In this document: positions 43,457-56,874 of the stretch, piece by piece
How positions within the stretch are numbered: the stretch's first letter is position 1
Layout of the letters: the number at the start of each line of letters is the position of its first letter
Origin: Synaphobranchus kaupii
Lineage: Eukaryota; Chordata; Actinopteri; Anguilliformes; Synaphobranchidae
Direction of reading: 5' to 3'
Length of the DNA stretch: 64,000 bases
Assembly (NCBI GenBank): GCA_029718625.1
Contig: CM056384.1
Span: 248,001-312,000 of the forward strand
Translations under genes and position numbers: made by a program
The notes under the pieces: model-generated
The model's input: only the letters and a program-made list of their open reading frames with translations
What the model was told of the DNA's origin: nothing
Databases searched by the model: none

Positions 43457-44042
43457 AGCAAGGAGACGTCCTTTAAAATGACAGAATCTGAACGAGGGCA
43501 ATGGCCTACCACACACACAAAATAAGATGGGCTTGACTCAGATATCAGACACAGAATAGTCTAATTGTAACATTGCATGGGCAAATAACAAAGTAGAAGG
43601 GGTATAGAATAACGTCAAATCTCCCAAACAGTGCAATAGTTCAATCGAGGGCTAAATATATAATCACACTAGCAATCAACAATACACAATACACTCCACC
43701 GCACACCTCATTAAGAATGGACATGCCATTAAAAGTTATACAAAAGGAAGGTTCATCCTAGATAAGTAAAGTGATCACTGCAATCAGTTAATAAAAGTGA
43801 TTGCACATAAGTCAAAATAGCCTATATTAAAAATAATTTCCTCTCACCGAGAACTATTGCACATGGCCCGAAGGTTTGATCACACAGGGGCGTTAAGGAT
43901 CTGGAACTCAGAGGTTACCAAGAGAACAATACTGCCCATTACTCATTCCTTAAAATCCTAATAGGATCCTAATAGGCACACTGCCCACTCATTAAACTAC
44001 CTATAACATACCAAGGTTGCCCTTTGCCCTGTGGCTAGAATA
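43457..44042. other. Nothing recognised
   Basis: AT-rich with a short direct repeat CCTAATAGGATCCTAATAGG near 43958-43977. No frame above background. Confidence 0.5.
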
Positions 44043-45074
<1,032 letters not shown>

Positions 45075-45290
45075 TATATGATAACTTTATTAAAGTTTAT
45101 GTTAATTTGTCCAATTACTTTTGGTCCCCTAAAATGGGGGGGGGGGGGGGGGGGGGCTATGTAAAGAAATGGCTACAATTGCTACACCGTTCACCTGATA
45201 TGGATGTAAAAACCCTGAAATTAAAGATGAAAGTCTGCACTTTAACCTCATAGTTCACTGTTCCATTTAAAGTCCAATGTGTTGCAGGAA
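45075..45290 (-). mobile_element. Tc1-type end sequence of another family
   Basis: TTAATTTGTCCAATTACTTT followed by GGTCCCC and an AAATGG tract is typical near the ends of a different fish Tc1 group. A run of 21 G lies at 45136-45156. The part 45195-45290 resembles 11900-12065. Fused to the Sleeping Beauty-type remnant. Confidence 0.5.
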
Positions 45291-45799
45291 GACATGTACC
45301 GAATAGGACAAACAGGACAGCTGCACCGGACATTTACCAGCTATAAGACTAATGCAAGCTTAATAGAAAATAACACCCCCTGCCTCTCAGTATAATAAAA
45401 AACCCTGACTCACAACAAAGGGGAAACATAGTCCACGAGAAGGAGAAAACAGGGAACAAACGTACCGAAGCTACTAACCGGCTATCTGTCACACGCAAAT
45501 GAGTAGAAGCACAAACACCAGGTTTCTCAGTAAGAAAACCAAACAAGACGAATGGAACAAAGAACTGCTGCCCTATACTTCTACGAGATAAGTAACTAAG
45601 TAAAAGCGTGAACGCTCTCAATAAGGAGAGACCATAGAAGGGCGAAATAGAGCAGAGAACTCCCATACTTCTACGAGCTCAGTGACTAAAGAAGAGCCAG
45701 CAATAATAAACGCCCTGCCTCGATAACGAGACACGAAAGAACAGGCGAGTAGCATAATGGCACAAAAAACCACACACCCAAACCTTCAAATAACGCAAA
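45291..45799. other. A/C-rich sequence hosting the giant inverted-repeat element
   Basis: No coding frame with motifs. ATACTTCTACGAG occurs twice (about 45575 and 45666), pointing to a diverged duplication of about 90 bases. Similar A/C-rich sequence resumes at 53323 after two insertions. Confidence 0.45.
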
Positions 45800-46547
45800 C
45801 AATATCCAACCTGGTCTCACAGCCGATTCGTATCTATTCTACGAAATTCCAGTCCCGAAAATTCGTACTTATTTTACGAATCAGCGATTACACACCACGT
45901 GACTTTACGATTTTCTCCGATGAATTACGAGACAAAACGGAGATCCACCATTTTTATTTCACGGTCAAATAAAGCGAATGGGTAAGCTGCCGGTATTGTA
46001 CTTACAGTTTATACTTATAGTTATAGTACATTCATAGAATACCTTTCTTATTTTGTAATTGCATTTTAATGCAATGATGTATAATTCTCAAGCTTCTTCG
46101 TCTCTGCTTTATCTGTGTGGGTTGCTATTTATAGGCTAGTCTTGTAGGCTATTGCTCGTATTATACTAGCTGAAGTTAGCTAGGTCTGTTCAGATCAGTA
46201 CATACTGCATAGGCTGCAATATGATTATTAATGCATTTAGCTTGTGAACTAGCCATGAGAGCGTGTCGTTTTCGGTTCTTTTGAGACGTATAACATGAGA
46301 AAACCGAGCATATCTGTAATGGAAACAACCGCGTCTCCCCGTTAACTTCTGTAATGAACTGCGATTCCCATGATTCTGTGCGCTGTCTGTGTGTATTGCC
46401 CATAGACTGCAGAGACGTGATGGGTTGACCACTGAATTGGCTTAATGCCCCAATGAGCAGCTCCCATAGGAATCCATGGAACTGGTAAGCGGAAGCTGCC
46501 TCCAGTTCTTTTTTTATCTCGATGGTTGAACTTCATTCATAAAACCA

Positions 46548-46938
46548 ACAAAAAAAGTCTGCCAGTCTGCAAATAACAGGATTCCTAAATGCTATATGCA
46601 AATCCCATATGCAAAAGGTCTATAAAAATCTTTTAAAAATCACATATGCCATATACAAAACTTAAATAAAATAAATATGTAAGTAGAGAGCTAGCATATA
46701 CATTTCTTGCTAAAATTAAATAGTTCCCTAATACATGGTACTCCTTATAAAAAAACATTGAGAGATTGTATAAGAATTGTATAGAAATATATAATATAAT
46801 AGGCTACTAATCAACATGCTTTTTTATAAAAACTTTGCAAGTATGATCATATATGATTTTTACAGACCTTTTGCATATGGGATTACCTTCGTAAGCATTT
46901 AGGAATCCTGATATTTGCAGACTGGCAGACTTTTTTTT
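46548..46938. repeat. Inner inverted-repeat MITE in left arm
   Basis: AAAGTCTGCCAGTCTGCAAA near 46553 and its inverse near 46910-46930, with CATATGCAAAAGGTCT and its inverse inside. The same structure lies in the right arm at 50257-50648. Confidence 0.85.
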
Positions 46939-47013
46939 GTTGTTGTTAGTTTAAGCCAACACGATCTCTCAAGCATGGTACACAGCAGATATAGAATGTA
47001 CAAAATACGCACT

Positions 47014-47046
47014 GTTGTTATTTATAATAATAATAATAATAATAAT
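47014..47046 (+). repeat. ATA microsatellite in left arm
   Basis: About seven ATA units; the mirror position 50145-50173 in the right arm has a longer ATT array. Confidence 0.85.
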
Positions 47047-47829
47047 GCAATTTTATTTAAAGCTTTTTTTTACAGCATAATCCTATTACACAGTTAAAGT
47101 AAAATATATAAAAACAATGGATAAATAAAACAAAAGACTTATTAAAATGAACATGAAAAAAATTCTCAAATCCAGAAGCTTGAGAAGCAATGCAATAATA
47201 ATGGTATATAATGTAAGGAAGACTTAAAATTCAGTAATTAGACTATCAGTTTCCTTTTCAATTTAGAATTAAACTAATTTTGTAGGCTGATAACCACAAT
47301 GATAATTGTCCATGCCAAATAAGCGTTCATGTGCGGCTCTCAAGCCTACAATACTTCGGCATAACCAGCAGGTAATGTGCGTATGTCAAGTGAAGACCTG
47401 ACGTGGAGCTACGACCATTTCCACGGTCAAATGGAGTCACGTTGAAATTTTATAAATCACTACTTTGTCGTGATTTTTTACGTACGCCACACGTAAGATC
47501 AAATTTGATCAAAAGTACTTTTTATAAATGAGGCCCCTGGTCTTGGCCCTTCTGCCCTTCTGACCATCTTCTGGCATAGACTCAAGACTCGCCTGTTTAG
47601 ATTGCATCTTTGCTTCCTGAATTAATTGTTAGCATGCAAGTCTTGCTTTTTGTAATAGCATTTTAGGGGCAGGTTAACAGTGATTTATACATCAACACTT
47701 GCCATGTTACTGACATTTTGGTTAATGTATTATTTAGACTTGTACTGTTTTTTTTTTTCAGTATACCATTGTTTTTTTATTGGACATTTCTCTTATATAG
47801 CACTATTTCTCATTCCCCCCTCTACCTAA

Positions 47830-48688
47830 CAGGTCAAGGAGAGGATATCAGCCTGCCTGGCTGACATTTCTATGTGGATGGCTACTCATCACCTGAAGCT
47901 CAACCTTCACAATACGGAACTGCGCTTCATACCTCACAGGACCTCCCCACTGCAAGCCCTCTCCATCACCGTTGACGGTACTATGGTGGCTGCCTCCCGC
48001 TCTGCAAGGAACCTGGGTATGGTCCTGGATGACCAGCTGGACATCATGGAGCACATCAGGGCAACAGCACGGTCCTGCAGGTTCGTCCTGTACAACATCA
48101 GGAGGATTCGACCATACCTGACCACCTATTCGATCCAGCTTCTCGTCCAGACCTTGGTTATCTCACGCCTGGATTACTCCTCCCAAAGTTTTCACACATC
48201 ACCCCCCTGCTGAGGTCAGTCTACTGGCTGCCGGTCACCGCCAGGATCAGGTTCAAAGTTCTGACCCTGGCCTACGGTGCAGCCAAAAGGACAAGCCCTT
48301 CCTACCTGCAAGACATAATACAACACTAAACTCCAGCTCGTCCGGACTGCGGAGCTTCTCCACCCTAGCTCCCCAGTGGTGGAACGAACTCTTCACTCCT
48401 CTACGTTTTTATCAAACACTGCCTGCACACCTCTTCAGAAACTCACCTTGACTGTTTTTCGCTTGTTTCCTGTTCCTTAATTCTTTGTTGATTTTATAGT
48501 TTATAATGTCTTGTTGTCTTAGCCATAGCTTACTGTGTACTATACTCAATGTTCATGACTATGGATAGCTGCTATGTTATGATAAGAAATTAGCTCTATC
48601 TGAACTGATGTCATTGACCTTCGGTATGCACTTATTGTGCGTCGCTTTGGATAAAAGCATCTGCCAAATGAATGTAATGTAAATAAAG

Positions 48689-48721
<33 letters not shown>

Positions 48722-48722
48722 T
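47830..48722 (+). mobile_element. LINE 3' fragment (Rex1/L2-type) in the spacer
   Basis: Frame 47872-48213 gives the RT C-terminal region (SARNLGMVLDDQLDIMEHIR, then LLVQTLVISRLDYSS) typical of Rex1/L2-type LINEs. After stops the sequence reaches a 3' tail GCTTTGGATAAAAGCATCTG, AATAAAG and a long ATT array (48686-48722). 5' truncated at the inner edge of the left arm, so its insertion may have created or filled the spacer. Confidence 0.8.
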
Positions 48723-49420
48723 TATGCAAACTTATGCACTTTTTGCCTTGTAAGTCACTCTGTATAAGCGCATCTGCCAAATGAATAAATGTCTGTATTG
48801 ATCCACTTCTGTAATGTGATGGACCCTTTCTAGGTTAAATAAGCTAAATGTCCAGCTAATAAAAGCTTGAAGACACTGAAGTTCAATACGTCTCTGAGTG
48901 AGTTAATACAAAATTTATTTGACAGTGCATTGTGTACACTATATATTGATGTATTGTAAATGATCTCTTCTCTTTCAAAACCTGATGGCCAATATACAGC
49001 ATATAGTAATAATAATGTTTATCATTTTAGTCATATAAAAGTTAGAAATTGTATATACCACAACATCTGATATTGATTACAATGAAAACACCAATTTAAA
49101 ATGGGTAAAAAAATAATTTTTATATAATTACCAATAAAATCTCAGATCATAGGATAGACTACATTAACAATTTTCTTTTTTAAATATTTTTTTTTTTTTA
49201 CATACAGCTGACACCCTTGTCATTTTTATGTATTTAAAGGGAATGCTTTCATTCCTACAAAGCTTTCACACTAGGCTACTGCATGCTGTTCACTACTGTC
49301 TGCTTATTAATTATCAACCTGCTGGATTTGGAAAGCATTATAAATGTTTAGAAGTAGCTAAGATAATTATCTAAGTATTAAAAGTTGGGTTCATGTGAGT
49401 AGCGTGATCACATTCGCCTT
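48723..49420. other. Spacer right of LINE fragment, nothing recognised
   Basis: A second, shorter tail-like GTATAAGCGCATCTGCCAAA at 48764-48783 suggests another SINE or LINE tail. The rest is AT-rich and without frames. Confidence 0.5.
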
Positions 49421-50256
49421 TTAGGTAGAGGGGGGAATGAGAAATAGTGCTATATAAGAGAAATGTCCAATAAAAAAACAATGGTATACTGAAAAAAAAA
49501 ACGGTACAAGTCTAAATAATACATTAACCAAAATGTCAGTAACATGGCAAGTGTTGATGTATAAATCACTGTTAACATGCCCCTAAAATGCTATTTCAAA
49601 AAGCAAGACTTGCATGCTAACAATTAATTCAGGGAGCAAAGATGCAATCTAAACAGGCGAGTCTTGAGTCTACACTAGAAGATGGTCAGAAGGGCAGAAG
49701 AGCCAAGACCAGGGGCCTCATTTATAAAAAGTAGTTTCGATCAAATTTGATCTTACGTGTGGCGTACGTAAAAAATCATGACAAAGTAGTGATTTATAAA
49801 ATTTCAACGTGACTCCATTTGACCATGGAAATGGTCGTAGCTCCACGTCAGGTCTTCACTTGACATACGCACATTACCTGCTGGTTATGCCAAAGTATTG
49901 TAGGCTTGAGAGCCGCGCGTGAACGCTTATTTGGCATGGAAAATTATCGTTGTTGTTATCAGCCTACAAAATTAGTTTAATTCTAAGTTGAAAAGGAAAC
50001 TGATAGTCTAATTACTGAATTTTAAGTCTTCCTTACATTATATACCATTTTTTTTTTTTTCATGTTCATTTTAATAAGTCTTGTTTTATTTATCCATTGT
50101 TTTTATATATTTTCCTGTAAAAAAAAGCTTTAAATAAAATTGCATTATTATTATTATTATTATTATTATTATAAATAACAACAGTGCGTATTTTGTACAT
50201 TCTATATCTGCTGTGTACCATGCTTAAGAGATTGTGTTGGCTTAAACTAACAACAA

Positions 50257-50648
50257 CAAAAAAAGTCTGCCAGTCTGCAAATATCAGGATTCCTAAATGC
50301 TTACGAAGGTAATCCCATATGCAAAAGGTCTGTAAAAATCATATATGATCATACTTGCAAAGTTTTTATAAAAAAGCATGTTGATTAGTAGCCTATTATA
50401 TTATATATTTCTATACAATTCTTATACAATCTCTCAATGTTTTTTTATAAGGAGTACCATGTATTAGGGAACTATTTAATTTTAGCAAGAAATGTATATG
50501 CTAGCTCTCTACTACATATTTATTTTATTTAAGTTTTGTATATGGCATATGTGATTTTTAAAAGATTTTTATAGACCTTTTGCATATGGGATTTGCATAT
50601 AGCATTTAGGAATCCTGTTATTTGCAGACTGGCAGACTTTTTTTGTTG
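50257..50648. repeat. Inner inverted-repeat MITE in right arm
   Basis: Mirror copy of 46548-46938 with the same end sequences and similar internal AT-rich core. Confidence 0.85.
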
Positions 50649-51427
50649 GTTTTATGAATGAAGTTCAACCATCGAGATAAAAAAAGAACTGGAGGCAGCT
50701 TCCGCTTACCAGTTCCATGGATTCCCATGGGAGCTGCTCATTGGGGCATGAAGCCAATTCAGTGGTCAACCCGTCACGTCTCTGCAGTCTATGGGCAATA
50801 CACACAGACAGCGCACAGAATCATGGGAATCGCAGTTCATTACAGAAGTTAACGGGGAGACGCGGTTGTTTCCATTACAGATATGCTCGGTTTTCTCATG
50901 TTATACGTCTCAAAAGAACCGAAAACGACACGCTCTGATGGCTAGTTCACAAGCTAAATCCATTAATAATCATATTGCAGCCTATGCAGTATGTACTGAT
51001 CTAAACAGACCTAGCTAACTTCAGCTAGTATAATACAAGCAATAGCCTACAAGACTAGCCTATAAATAGCAACCCACACAGATAAAGCAGAGACGAAGAA
51101 GCTTGAGAATTATACATCATATTGCATTAAAATGCAATTACAAAATAAGAAAGGTATTATATGAATGTACTATAACTATAAGTATAAACTATAAATACAA
51201 TACCGGCAGCTTACCCATTTGCTTTATTTGACCGTGAAATAAAAATGGTGGATCTCCGTTTTGTCTCGTAATTCATCGGAGAAAATCGTAAAGTCACGTG
51301 GTATGTAATCGCTGATTCGTAAAATAAGTACGAATTTTCGGGACTGGAATTTCGTAGAATAGATACGAATGGGCTGTGAGACCAGGTTGCAATATCGAAG
51401 CCCCGAACGAAGGAAACGGAGGCTTAT

Positions 51428-53322
51428 ATACTGCCCTACAACGAAAGAAAGGGGTAACTCCTCAGAGTGCAGAAATGAGAAAAATTAGCTTAAAGTATTT
51501 TTGTTGTCCAGTCAAATGTATTGTATGTACAATTCTGAAAATTTGTCAAATCTTTGCTTTTGCATCAAGTAATTTTGCTGTATAAAAATATTTAGCTCAA
51601 ACTCAACCTTTGACCCTTATTTCAGAGTTACCTCCGTCTGTCTTTGCATTGACTGCAAAATATTAGCTGGTCATGCCGAGCAAAAAAGGGGTAACTCCCC
51701 TTTGGTTCATAAAATGGTTGCTGATCTCTATAAAATCACTCACTGTATTATAATAATGATAATCTACAAAAAAGCTAGTGCATAGCACAATATATAATTA
51801 ATATATAGATCAATATAATATAAAATGTAGTGTAAATGAATATGTATATGAATATGAAAATGCCTTTACAGCTCGCATACCATTAACATTTAGGCTAGTT
51901 CTTTTTAACCCCCACTGTGTTACTGTGTTACTCACTGTGTACTAAACTAAACCATTTCTCTTGATATTACTTAAATGATATGTTGCAACTGATTTTTAAA
52001 TGCCAATAATAGACATTGAAACAGTAATAGGCAACAATAATCAGTCACTGGTTAACTTTTCGCTAAAATATGTGGTTCTAGTAGTGGACATCACGCTAAA
52101 GTCACTCTGTATGAATAAATCCAATTTCAACAACATTGAAATGTATTATTATTTAATTAAATATTCATATTACTCAATATCAAATTACAACTACAACAAT
52201 CTTAAATTAATGCAAGTTAATTTAGTGTAGCCTACACTGTATTTAGTAGGTTTTATTTGATTCTATATGGAAGCAAATAGTTCCTTCTCAACTTTATACC
52301 ATAAAATTAGCACCAATTTTGGTTATTTTTGTCATTAGTTACATTATTTAAGAAAATTGCATGAAACCGCAACTCAATTTACCTCCCTCTCTCAGTCTTG
52401 CTTTTTAAAAATGCTTTGGTCACGCAGCCTATTTTAAACAGCCCAGGCTAAGGAAATTGCATTTCATGATCTGCATCATGAGATGGGAACATCTGAAAAA
52501 AAATAGCCTACTGTAGATACAGAGTTTGTTACTGTTAGATGTAACTTGTCATATCTAAGACATTTCGCTGGATAAAATGTTTTTTTTAATATACAGATTA
52601 ACGTGCTTTGTGAAGTAACTTGTTCGCATTCGCAACCAGCGTTGGTCACGTCAGCGTTACATTACATTAGGTAAAGCCCTACTATGTTACGTTCATATTT
52701 CCAAACTGAATAAATACTGCACCTCTAACCACAAAACTTATTTGCTAGATTAAAGTTGTTGTAACTAAGATATTTGGCGAAGACAAACTTTTCAAATCAG
52801 CGGATTTAGCGTTATTTGCCGGCTTTATTAATCAGCTGTTGGTGTTGCTATGGATACCATTCATAAAAGTGTCCACTCTAATGGCGCTGGCAGCAGATAA
52901 CGTAGACGGCGTATTAATTTAGAACGGTGATTAAAATGTTGCCAGCGCGTTCTATACACAGACAGAAGACGGTATCTCAAGTGCGGCTATAGCCCGTTGT
53001 ACAGTAGGGCGTGTTAGTGCATTCTATACACAGATAGAAGACGGTATCTCAATTGCGGCTATAGCCCGTTGTACAGTAGGGCGTGTTAGTGCGTTCTATA
53101 CACAGATAGAAGACGGTATCTCGTGTTACGGTGTTCTCTCGTTGTTTCCCAGCCGTTTTGGGAGTTACCGTGAAGACCACCCACAAATATCTCCAAAATA
53201 CAATAACATTGAGTCAAGATATTTATCCACATGATACAGCAGACCTTTAATGTCCCAAAAATGACAAAAACTAATTTTTGACAAAAATTGAGTTACCCCC
53301 TTCTTTCGTTGTAGGGCAGTAT
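51428..53322. mobile_element. Inverted-repeat DNA element, 1.9 kb
   Basis: Starts TATACTGCCCTACAACGAAA and ends with the inverse TTTCGTTGTAGGGCAGTATA; about 34 bases match with two differences, through GGGGTAACTC. TA sits at both outer edges, compatible with a TA target, but the ends themselves contain TA so this is not certain. The core is AT-rich with a 72-base minisatellite and no transposase. Confidence 0.8.
52947..53124 (+). repeat. 72-base minisatellite, 2.5 copies
   Basis: Units begin GCGTTCTATACACAG at 52947, 53019 and 53091 and include AGAAGACGGTATCTC and GGCTATAGCCCGTTGTACAG. First two units are almost identical. Confidence 0.93.
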
Positions 53323-54512
53323 AGCTCTCAGGCAACCACGCACACGTATGAACGCTGATGAGACCACCGCGAAAGAAACGAGACGGAGCCAAAGCTCCAC
53401 TAACAGAGCAGCGCCCACGCCTGGTGACCGAGGAAAACGACCACAAGGGAAAAAGGGTCAAAAACCATGACAGAAACGGGTCAAATTTGACATAAATACG
53501 CTCCCATATTAAACAGCACTACCTGTATTTTCGTACCTGGGTTACAACAGTCGGTAACCATGACGCTAAGGAGCGCTCATGCAACAGCGTGCTGTTGCTT
53601 CTACTAAAATGCATGGAAAAACAGGAAATCAGACACAAATTTTAATGAGGGAGGCCTATTAGCCTACTATAACCCTATAAAATAAGCAGCCTTACCCTCC
53701 GGCTGGGGCCTCAACCCAAACACAATCAGCTTAGCAAACACTGGCTTTGGCGTGTTAGATATATTTCTCAGCACCAGACGAAACGGCGGCTATAAGTACA
53801 AAGGCAAACTGTTATGATGAGCTACAAGTTATGATTAAATAACGTTACTGTATCAAACACAAAACAGATAGTTTGAGCGTTTACTATTAAAAAAAGATTA
53901 CCAGCGTGTCAACTGTGTTTTAAATGTCACTCAAAACTGGACGAATCCGCAGCTATAATTACAGAACAGAATTATCATAAGATAAAGTCTTGTTACCGCA
54001 TCAAACATAAAAGCCATTTAAACACTTACTTTTAAATGCTTAGTTTGATAAAAACAAATCCACTGCCGGCCGACTGGTTCACACACGCACCAATAATCAA
54101 GAGCTGCCAAGAAGATAGTCGAATGTCACTATACATGTAAACAGAACTTCTTCCACTGTCACATTTTGCATTATTAACCAACACTTCTGAATTAATAAGT
54201 TAAAATCACAAGACCATTTAAAACATACCGCCATTTCAATCCCTCGCTGGATTCAACCACTTTTGTACAAACGCGAGCTGCTACGTCAGAACGGGATTCT
54301 CGTACTGCCATAGAGCTCCGTAGTCCCGCCCCCTCCTATCCCTGGCTGGTCCCGGAAGACTGCTGGAAGCCATTACCTGCCCCCACTTCGGGATCTTTCA
54401 GTCACCCTTATGATGATATTATGCCATTGTATGGACCAAACTTTGACATATATGTGATACAAAGTCCATTATATACTCACCATCGTGTTTAAATCAAATT
54501 TGAATCGTATGA
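53323..54512. other. Nothing recognised
   Basis: Continues the A/C-rich sequence seen before 45800, then mixed sequence with diverged repeats (GGCTATAA-type blocks near 53788 and 53950). No supported frame. Confidence 0.45.
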
Positions 54513-54840
54513 TTAACTCCTTTGCATAGATGCATAGTGATAATGGTGCCGGCGCCATCATTTTGCTCAACTGAGACATTCATTGCTCCTGCAGCCAAAC
54601 TATTAGTGGAAATCACAAACTCTGTGTTTTAACTTTATTGGTAGACGATTCGTGACGATTTCTGTGCAATACGGAGTTTCTAAGTGTCACTATTATCCTG
54701 TAGTAAGACGATGGCGACTTACTTTTCTTTATAGCTCTGCTGATAAAAAGTTGAAACTTTTAAATAGCGGCTGATTTACTTGATTTCAGTTTGAAACTTT
54801 CTTTAAGAACAAGTACTGAATGCATTGTTACGTTACAAAT

Positions 54841-55356
54841 ATGCCTAATGCTGAAAAACGTAAAGAATGAGCCCAAAATTTGGCGGCGACGGCTAATACA
54901 GAACTCCACACCTATGCTCTGGCTACCAACTCTTCACAACTTGAAGATGTTCAAGACTTCTGCATAGCACCACTCCTGGATACACCAGTATCACACAAGA
55001 AAGGCAAAGCAGAACTATCTAATAACCCAGACTCCGTAATATTAACACTTTCGGCTTTAATCAACGACCGTTCAGATACCCTAGAGATGCGAATCGAAGG
55101 TCTGAAAAAAAATGTTGACTTTGCCTGTGCAGAACTGAAAGACACAAAGAAGAAAGTGGAGCAACTTAGCTCCAAACTGCAGGCGGGGGAGCAACGGTTA
55201 GACAACTGTGAAGGCCGCATCTCTGACCTCGAAAGGTACTCCAGGCGCTGGAATCTTCGGCTACTGGGAGTACCAGAGAAAGAAAGGGAAAACGCCATAG
55301 ACCAAATTATCCATGTATGTGAAGGCACATATCCTGAAGGGAAAAACAAATTTCCT
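54841..55356 (+). pseudogene. L1-like LINE ORF1 (first part)
   Basis: RNA-binding ORF1 protein of an L1/Tx1-type LINE. ATG at 54841 (MPNAEKRKE) meets an in-frame TGA at 54868, then the frame is open. A coiled coil (about 55060-55230: ALINDRSDTLEMRIEGLKK, then KKKVEQLSSKLQAGEQRLDN) is followed by the start of the RRM-like domain SRRWNLRLLGVPEK and IDQIIHVCEGTYPEG. It is cut after exactly 172 codons by the element at 55357, and resumes in frame at 56875. Confidence 0.85.
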
Positions 55357-55806
55357 TTTATTGGGATGGCAGGTATGCCATCCGCCAAGTTACGGCTTGG
55401 TGGGGCATGCCCCATACCTATACAGCACCGAGAGTTTGGCACTTTTCAGGGTTTCCTACAGAAGTAACCACAATGACCACAGACTCTGAGCCCTTAAAAA
55501 CATTAACTTCTGTATGTTCTGACCTCATGTAACCACACAGCATTCAGATACAACTTCACACATCCACACAATAAAGCCCCAAACTTGGGTTATTTTGCCG
55601 TTTTTCTCCTTCCTCTTCCGCTTCTTCTTCTTCTTCCCATTTTCCTGCCAAACTGCCTGCCTCCGTCGCGATGTTATCCAATGGGGAGAATTATTATTTT
55701 AGGGTATGGTCCGTATACCTACTCATCAAGCTTATCGTCCAATAAAAACACTTCATACTAATGTTTTTTAATGTTAATATAGCTAATGGCTTCATGCTTT
55801 CCTAGA

Positions 55807-55877
55807 AGCTACTGTGGCCTTGTGGTTAGAACGGCAGTCTCACACACAGTGGATTGTGGGTTTGAGCCCAGCAGGGC
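55807..55877 (+). repeat. tRNA-Glu-like unit, second copy
   Basis: GCTACTGTGGCCTTGTGGTT, then GTCTCACACACAG and B box-like GGGTTTGAGCCC. Same place in the family as 23479-23548, with several substitutions, including C to T in the B box. Confidence 0.7.
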
Positions 55878-56439
55878 ACATGCAATGTGCAACTTTTCAT
55901 TTCTTAGACTGTTATTATTTTCACATTGACACATTAACATATTTTTATTGCAAAGGCAAAAGAGGTTTCCAATATTAACTGTTCAATGTTTCACTTGTAT
56001 TTCACTTGTACTATATCACACCCTCCCCAAACCCGCTGCTCAGTCTTGTCTGGTTTGGGGAGGGTGTTACGCTCTGCTCTTGCGGTCATGACTGACTGAC
56101 TGTGGAAACCCCCTTCCTCAGCCAACATTTCTTTATTCATTAATTTCTTCACTTCAGCTCTGTTCACTTTATCCTTTTCACACATAACACAAGGTCACCA
56201 TAAAATTAACTACTAGGAAAATTAAGAATTTACGATAATAGCCTACATTAAGAATTGAGAATAGCCTCTTTTAAGCTGCAAGCCTTTAAGAGATCAGATT
56301 TATAAACCGCCAATTCCCCAAACATATCTGATTCATGGTTAGTCACTTATAAATAAATAGATAGCCTCCGAATGTGGCTCTAGTCTACGCTACTCTGCTG
56401 ATAATGTAGCTTACTGCAAACACTTTTAATTATAATAAT

Positions 56440-56505
56440 AAGAAGAAGAAGAAGAAGAAGAAGATGAAGAAGAAGAAGAAGAAGAAGAAGAAAAAGAAGA
56501 AGAAT
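56440..56505 (+). repeat. AAG microsatellite
   Basis: About 20 AAG units with a few interruptions (GATGAAG, GAAAAAG). Confidence 0.92.
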
Positions 56506-56874
56506 CTCTGGTATGTATTTTCTTAGTAGTATCTCAAAACTTAGTAGTTTTCTTTCTGGCTAAGATTCCTGGGAAATATGCGTTCTCCAATTAAGCTTGT
56601 TCGCCAACATTACAGGTAACGTTCTACACTACCGTTAAGTTGCATTAAATAATTTAGGAAAGTTTGGATAGCATTGCTTTGGAATAGAGCTAGTTTATTT
56701 AGTGTGAGCTACGATAGGCAATATTGTTAGTTGTAACTTGGCCACATTTTGATATCAAGACTTTTAAAGGCAGGCCTAGTTTTTGCAAGTTGGAATTAAG
56801 AACTTATAGATAGCGCTATGTAGGCTATGCGTGAGTAACTTGGCTTTTTTTTTACGTCGTAGACGTAATTTCCT

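Larger units (their letters stand above)
45807..51389. mobile_element. Giant inverted-repeat (foldback) element, 5.6 kb, arms of about 2 kb
   Basis: Left arm 45807-47829 and right arm 49421-51389 are inverted copies; a 93-base sample differs at 3 positions. The ends are CAACCTGGTCTCACAG and its inverse. They are flanked by a perfect 7-base direct repeat CAATATC at 45800-45806 and 51390-51396. The spacer of about 1.6 kb holds a LINE fragment. No transposase frame is visible; a 75-codon frame seen in both arms lacks any motif. Seven-base duplications with very long arms are known from Galileo-type foldback P elements, and 6-7 bases from Dada, but neither is proven here. Confidence 0.88.
55357..56866 (+). 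mobile_element. Unclassified DNA element with 8-base target duplication
   Basis: Flanked by AATTTCCT at 55349-55356 and 56867-56874. Its left end reads TTTATTGGGATGGCAGG and its right end ACGTCGTAGACGT; no obvious terminal inverted repeat. Contains the tRNA-Glu-like unit (55807-55877), an AAG microsatellite and the 235-base end block. It is a shorter version of 20716-23980. Excision of the element plus one AATTTCCT restores the LINE frame, which confirms the boundaries. Confidence 0.88.

Noticed and set aside
46176..51018. 75-codon frame present in both arms of the giant inverted repeat (46176-46403 minus, 50791-51018 plus)
   Set aside because: Conservation is explained by identity of the arms; no motif, and a neighbouring overlapping frame is equally conserved.
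54951..55442. Minus-strand 163-codon frame
   Set aside because: Antisense of the L1-like ORF1 coiled coil and it crosses the transposon junction.
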